This document shows positions 6,403 through 8,415 of a stretch of 8,415 nucleotides of DNA, in pieces. The translations under genes were made by a program, and so were the position numbers. Position 1 is the first letter of the stretch; each line of letters begins with the position of its first letter. Below the pieces are notes generated by a model. That model saw only the letters and a list, made by a program, of their open reading frames with translations, searched no databases and was not told the origin of the DNA. The DNA comes from Actinomycetota bacterium (GTDB taxonomy: Bacteria; Actinomycetota; Actinomycetes; Nanopelagicales; Nanopelagicaceae): positions 1-8,415 of the forward strand of contig CANLAC010000047.1 in NCBI GenBank assembly GCA_947488645.1. The letters are read 5' to 3'.

Positions 6403-6408
6403 TAAACT
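6403..6408 (+). promoter_or_regulatory. Possible -10 box of tRNA-Ser
   Basis: TAAACT fits TANNNT and lies 12 bases before the mature tRNA 5' end. No recognisable -35 hexamer is found 16-18 bases upstream, where the ABM gene ends. Read-through from that gene is an alternative. Confidence 0.35.
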
Positions 6409-6420
6409 ACTGCTGTACAA

Positions 6421-6509
6421 GGAGACGTCGCATAGCCCGGTCGAGTGCGCCTCACTGCTAACGAGGTAAGGTGTTAAAGCCTTCAGGAGTTCAAATCTCC
6501 TCGTCTCCG
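6421..6509 (+). tRNA. tRNA-Ser (anticodon GCU)
   Basis: A complete class II tRNA of 89 bases can be folded by hand. The acceptor stem is a perfect 7 bp (6421-6427 with 6502-6508) and the discriminator is G6509, as is usual for serine. The D stem pairs GCA (6430-6432) with TGC (6446-6448). The anticodon loop CTGCTAA has GCT at 6457-6459, reading AGC/AGU serine codons. The long variable arm has a stem AAGG/CCTT (6468-6471 with 6480-6483), which is diagnostic of Ser/Leu/Tyr tRNAs. The T stem is five perfect pairs around TTCAAAT. The 3' CCA is not encoded (CAA follows). The innermost anticodon-stem pair is an A6454-C6462 mismatch (31-39). Confidence 0.95.
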
Positions 6510-6524
6510 CAAGTAATACCAATC

Positions 6525-6531
6525 AAGGAGA
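6525..6531 (+). promoter_or_regulatory. Ribosome binding site that sets the TTG start of fprA
   Basis: AAGGAGA ends four bases before the TTG at 6536. There is no ATG or GTG nearby in frame, and the FAD-binding motif begins only seven residues later, so TTG is the likely start. Confidence 0.8.
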
Positions 6532-6535
6532 TCTG

Positions 6536-7804
6536 TTGCCTACATTTAAAATAGCAATTGTTGGCGCAGGACCTGCAGGTTATTTCGCTGCGCAAGCTCT
6601 CCAAAACCTTGCTGATGACAATCGAGTGTTTGAAATCGACATGATTGAGCGCCTACCAACCCCATGGGGCTTGGTTCGAAGCGGTGTTGCACCAGATCAC
6701 CCAAAGATTAAAACTGTTTCTAAGGTATTTGAAAAGATTGCATCCCAAGAAACCTTTAGATTATTTGCAAATGTAGAAATTGGCAGCGATATTTCTGTTG
6801 CACAACTTCAAGAAAAGTATGACGCGGTCATTATCGCAACCGGATCTTCACTAGGAAAGACTCTTGGAATACCAGGTGAAAACCTGCGCGGATCATTATC
6901 TGCAGCCACTTTTGTTCCTTGGTATAACGCACATCCTGACTTTGTTGGAGTTGATACTCCACTGGACGCGGATACGGCAGTTGTTATCGGTGCAGGTAAC
7001 GTTGCAATGGATGTTGCGCGCATGTTGGCGTTAGAACCAAGTGAGTTAGATCCAACTGATACGGCAGATCATGCGATTGATGCCTTTAAGAAGAGCAATA
7101 TTCGCAAGGTCTATGTGAGCGCTCGTCGTGGACCAGAGCATGCAGCCTTTACATCACCTGAACTTCGCGAACTTCCAAAGTTAGAACACACAAATGTACT
7201 TATGAATAAGGCTGATATTGAAGCCGCAATTGTTCGCGCAGGTGATTCACCCGAAAAAGATGTGAAGAGCAATTTGGATGCGATGTTGTTGATTGCGGAA
7301 AATCCAAAGATTGAGCATGAGCGCACCATGGAATTTCTATTCCAACACACTCCAAAAGAGATACTTGGAACAGATCGCGTAGAGGGAGTTGTGTATTCAA
7401 CCCCAGACGGAGATGTAACTATTAAGTGTGGTCTTGTTATTACCGCTATCGGGTATCAAGCACACGGTATCGAAGGTGTGCCGTATGAAAACGGCAAGGT
7501 TGTTAACTCTGACGGCCGCGTCAAAGATAATTTGTATGTTGTTGGCTGGGCAAAGCGTGGACCATCAGGGGTAATTGGCACTAATAAATCAGATGCAGCA
7601 GCGGTTATGAATCTGTTGGTTGAAGATCTAAAAAGCCCAAAGAATGCTGGCGATATTTCGGAGATCTTGACCCATCAAGTTGTCGTCTCACAAGAGCACT
7701 GGCAAAAGATTAATGAGGCAGAGGTTGCAGCTGGCGAGGCAAAGGGTAAACCTCGGGTTAAGAGTGTGGAGCGCACAGAGATGCTTAAGCACGCAGGACT
7801 GTAA
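6536..7804 (+). CDS. fprA: Ferredoxin/NADP+ reductase, FprA (adrenodoxin reductase) type
   Basis: This 422-residue cytoplasmic flavoprotein is predicted to pass electrons from NADPH to ferredoxin, for example for cytochromes P450 or iron-sulfur biosynthesis. The FAD motif is IVGAGPAGYFAAQAL (8-22), followed by the characteristic PTPWGLVRSGVAPDHPKIK (41-59). The NADPH domain has VVIGAGNVAMDVARML (149-164), and the SARRGPEHAAF stretch offers R197/R198 for the 2'-phosphate. GWAKRGPSGVIGTNKSDA (337-354) closes the FAD/NADP site. It matches mycobacterial FprA in layout, is slightly shorter than the roughly 456-residue M. tuberculosis protein, and has no fused ferredoxin domain. It starts with TTG behind a strong ribosome binding site, 26 bases after the tRNA gene. 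Its ferredoxin partner is not in the window. Confidence 0.93.
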   Translation: MPTFKIAIVGAGPAGYFAAQALQNLADDNRVFEIDMIERLPTPWGLVRSGVAPDHPKIKTVSKVFEKIASQETFRLFANVEIGSDISVAQLQEKYDAVIIATGSSLGKTLGIPGENLRGSLSAATFVPWYNAHPDFVGVDTPLDADTAVVIGAGNVAMDVARMLALEPSELDPTDTADHAIDAFKKSNIRKVYVSARRGPEHAAFTSPELRELPKLEHTNVLMNKADIEAAIVRAGDSPEKDVKSNLDAMLLIAENPKIEHERTMEFLFQHTPKEILGTDRVEGVVYSTPDGDVTIKCGLVITAIGYQAHGIEGVPYENGKVVNSDGRVKDNLYVVGWAKRGPSGVIGTNKSDAAAVMNLLVEDLKSPKNAGDISEILTHQVVVSQEHWQKINEAEVAAGEAKGKPRVKSVERTEMLKHAGL

Positions 7805-7878
7805 CTCTTCACCTTCCCGCAACCATGTCGTAACCAATTAAGTGTGCGATCGAAAATTCGCTCTGGTTGGATACGGGT
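7805..7878. other. Intergenic gap between fprA and the nucleotidase-like gene
   Basis: No terminator hairpin with a T-run is visible. CGAAAATTCG near 7851-7860 is a short palindrome without a T tract. TTGGAT at 7867-7872, preceded by TG-N, could be an extended -10 box six bases before the ATG at 7879, but it lacks the key A at position two. Confidence 0.3.
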
Positions 7879-8415
7879 ATGAATAAAACCCTCTCATCAC
7901 GCAAAATCTTTAGCCTGGGCTCACTTGCCCTGGCTACATCGCTACTAGTTTCATTACTAGTTCCATCAGCGCAGGCGAATACATATTCATTGCCTAACGC
8001 TCCAACAAATGTCACCTCATATATTGGCGCTAAGGGCGTCGTTGTTAAATGGACACCTGGCGCAAATGTCGCACCAGATGTTATCGGCCACGTTGTTTCA
8101 GCTGGTGCGGGTTCATGCCCAATCTTTGTTCCAATCAGAAATAGCTCTGTGGTAACAATGCCAGTTGTTGTTGGCCAGCCTGCAGGAACTCCGGTTGTGC
8201 AAGCGGTTAACGCATATGGTTTCTCAAAGCCAACTGCTTCAAGCAAGAGCTATACGAGAGATCAACTAGCTACTGTAGCTAATTCAAACAACAAGGCTGT
8301 TCAAGTTCTTCAACTCAGCGACCTTCACGGTGCGATTGAAGTGGGTGGCTCTTTTGGTGCCGCGCTTCTTACAAGCAACTGGGCAGCAGATCGCGCAGCG
8401 AACGCAGCAACGATC
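7879..8415 (+). CDS. Secreted 5'-nucleotidase-like metallophosphatase with N-terminal Fn3-like domain (partial, 3' end outside window)
   Basis: The first 179 codons are present and the frame is open at the window edge. Residues 1-33 are a typical signal peptide: positive start (K3, R8, K9), hydrophobic core (SLALATSLLVSLLVP) and the A-x-A site AQA before N34. Residues about 38-122 resemble a fibronectin type III domain (APTNVTSYIGAKGVVVKWTPG, ending in VNAYGFSKPT). Residues 142-154 read QVLQLSDLHGAIE, the D-x-H start of a calcineurin-like 5'-nucleotidase/2',3'-cyclic phosphodiesterase domain, with D148 and H150 as candidate metal ligands. It probably scavenges phosphate or nucleosides outside the membrane. 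The catalytic domain is mostly missing, so the substrate is open. The start is ATG 7879 without an evident ribosome binding site; TTG 7867 is an alternative. Confidence 0.8.
   Translation, partial: MNKTLSSRKIFSLGSLALATSLLVSLLVPSAQANTYSLPNAPTNVTSYIGAKGVVVKWTPGANVAPDVIGHVVSAGAGSCPIFVPIRNSSVVTMPVVVGQPAGTPVVQAVNAYGFSKPTASSKSYTRDQLATVANSNNKAVQVLQLSDLHGAIEVGGSFGAALLTSNWAADRAANAATI

Noticed and set aside
6053..6523. Nine-base inverted copy ATTGGTATT (near 6053-6061) and AATACCAAT (6515-6523), both in intergenic DNA
   Set aside because: A single nine-base match in 8.4 kb is expected by chance and the flanks do not extend it; there is too little to call an operator.
7846..7862. Palindrome around CGAAAATTCG as a terminator of fprA
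   Set aside because: The stem is only four to five pairs and no T-run follows.
7809..8246. Minus-strand open frame of 145 codons
   Set aside because: It is a shadow of the plus-strand secreted nucleotidase-like gene, which has a signal peptide, an Fn3-like domain and a metallophosphatase motif. The minus-strand translation shows no recognisable domain.

Overview
The window reads as an ordinary chromosomal segment of an actinobacterium with a modest G+C content. The three-gene succinate dehydrogenase of mycobacterial Sdh1 (type F) kind, the FprA-type ferredoxin/NADP reductase and the actinobacterial style of the aminopeptidase P all point there. The codon use, which is not GC-extreme, and the very compact spacing suggest a streamlined lineage such as the freshwater acI/Nanopelagicales group. 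That placement is an inference from gene style and has not been tested against a database.

Layout. Positions 1-104 hold an upstream region with a clear ribosome binding site but no convincing promoter. Positions 105-3558 are a tight sdhC-sdhA-sdhB operon encoding respiratory complex II. Positions 3566-4601 are a second plus-strand group: a four-helix membrane protein of the PF04020 'phage holin' family, followed by two crcB/Fluc fluoride channel genes in tandem. A perfect TATAAT box lies over the sdhB stop codon, six bases before the start codon of this group. On the minus strand, 4593-6035 encodes an M24 aminopeptidase P that overlaps the second crcB tail to tail by nine bases. A 59-base divergent promoter region separates it from a small antibiotic-biosynthesis-monooxygenase (ABM) domain protein (6095-6382). 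Then come a tRNA-Ser(GCU) gene (6421-6509), an fprA-type reductase with a TTG start and strong ribosome binding site (6536-7804), and the 5' part of a secreted protein with an Fn3-like domain and a 5'-nucleotidase metallophosphatase motif (7879 to the window edge).

How the genes fit together. SdhCAB oxidises succinate and passes electrons through flavin and iron-sulfur clusters to membrane quinone. The two CrcB proteins look like partners of one antiparallel fluoride channel: their charge patterns predict opposite membrane orientations, and each departs from the usual TTFSTF motif at a different position. FprA would supply electrons to ferredoxins. The remaining genes have housekeeping or scavenging roles (proline-peptide turnover, possible quinol or reactive-compound handling, extracellular nucleotide use).

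I see no mobile element, CRISPR array, phage module or clearly undescribed system. The points most worth a second look are the repeated TANNNT-N6-ATG arrangement that suggests leaderless mRNAs, the candidate Rieske-type ligands in SdhC, and the complementary CrcB pair.
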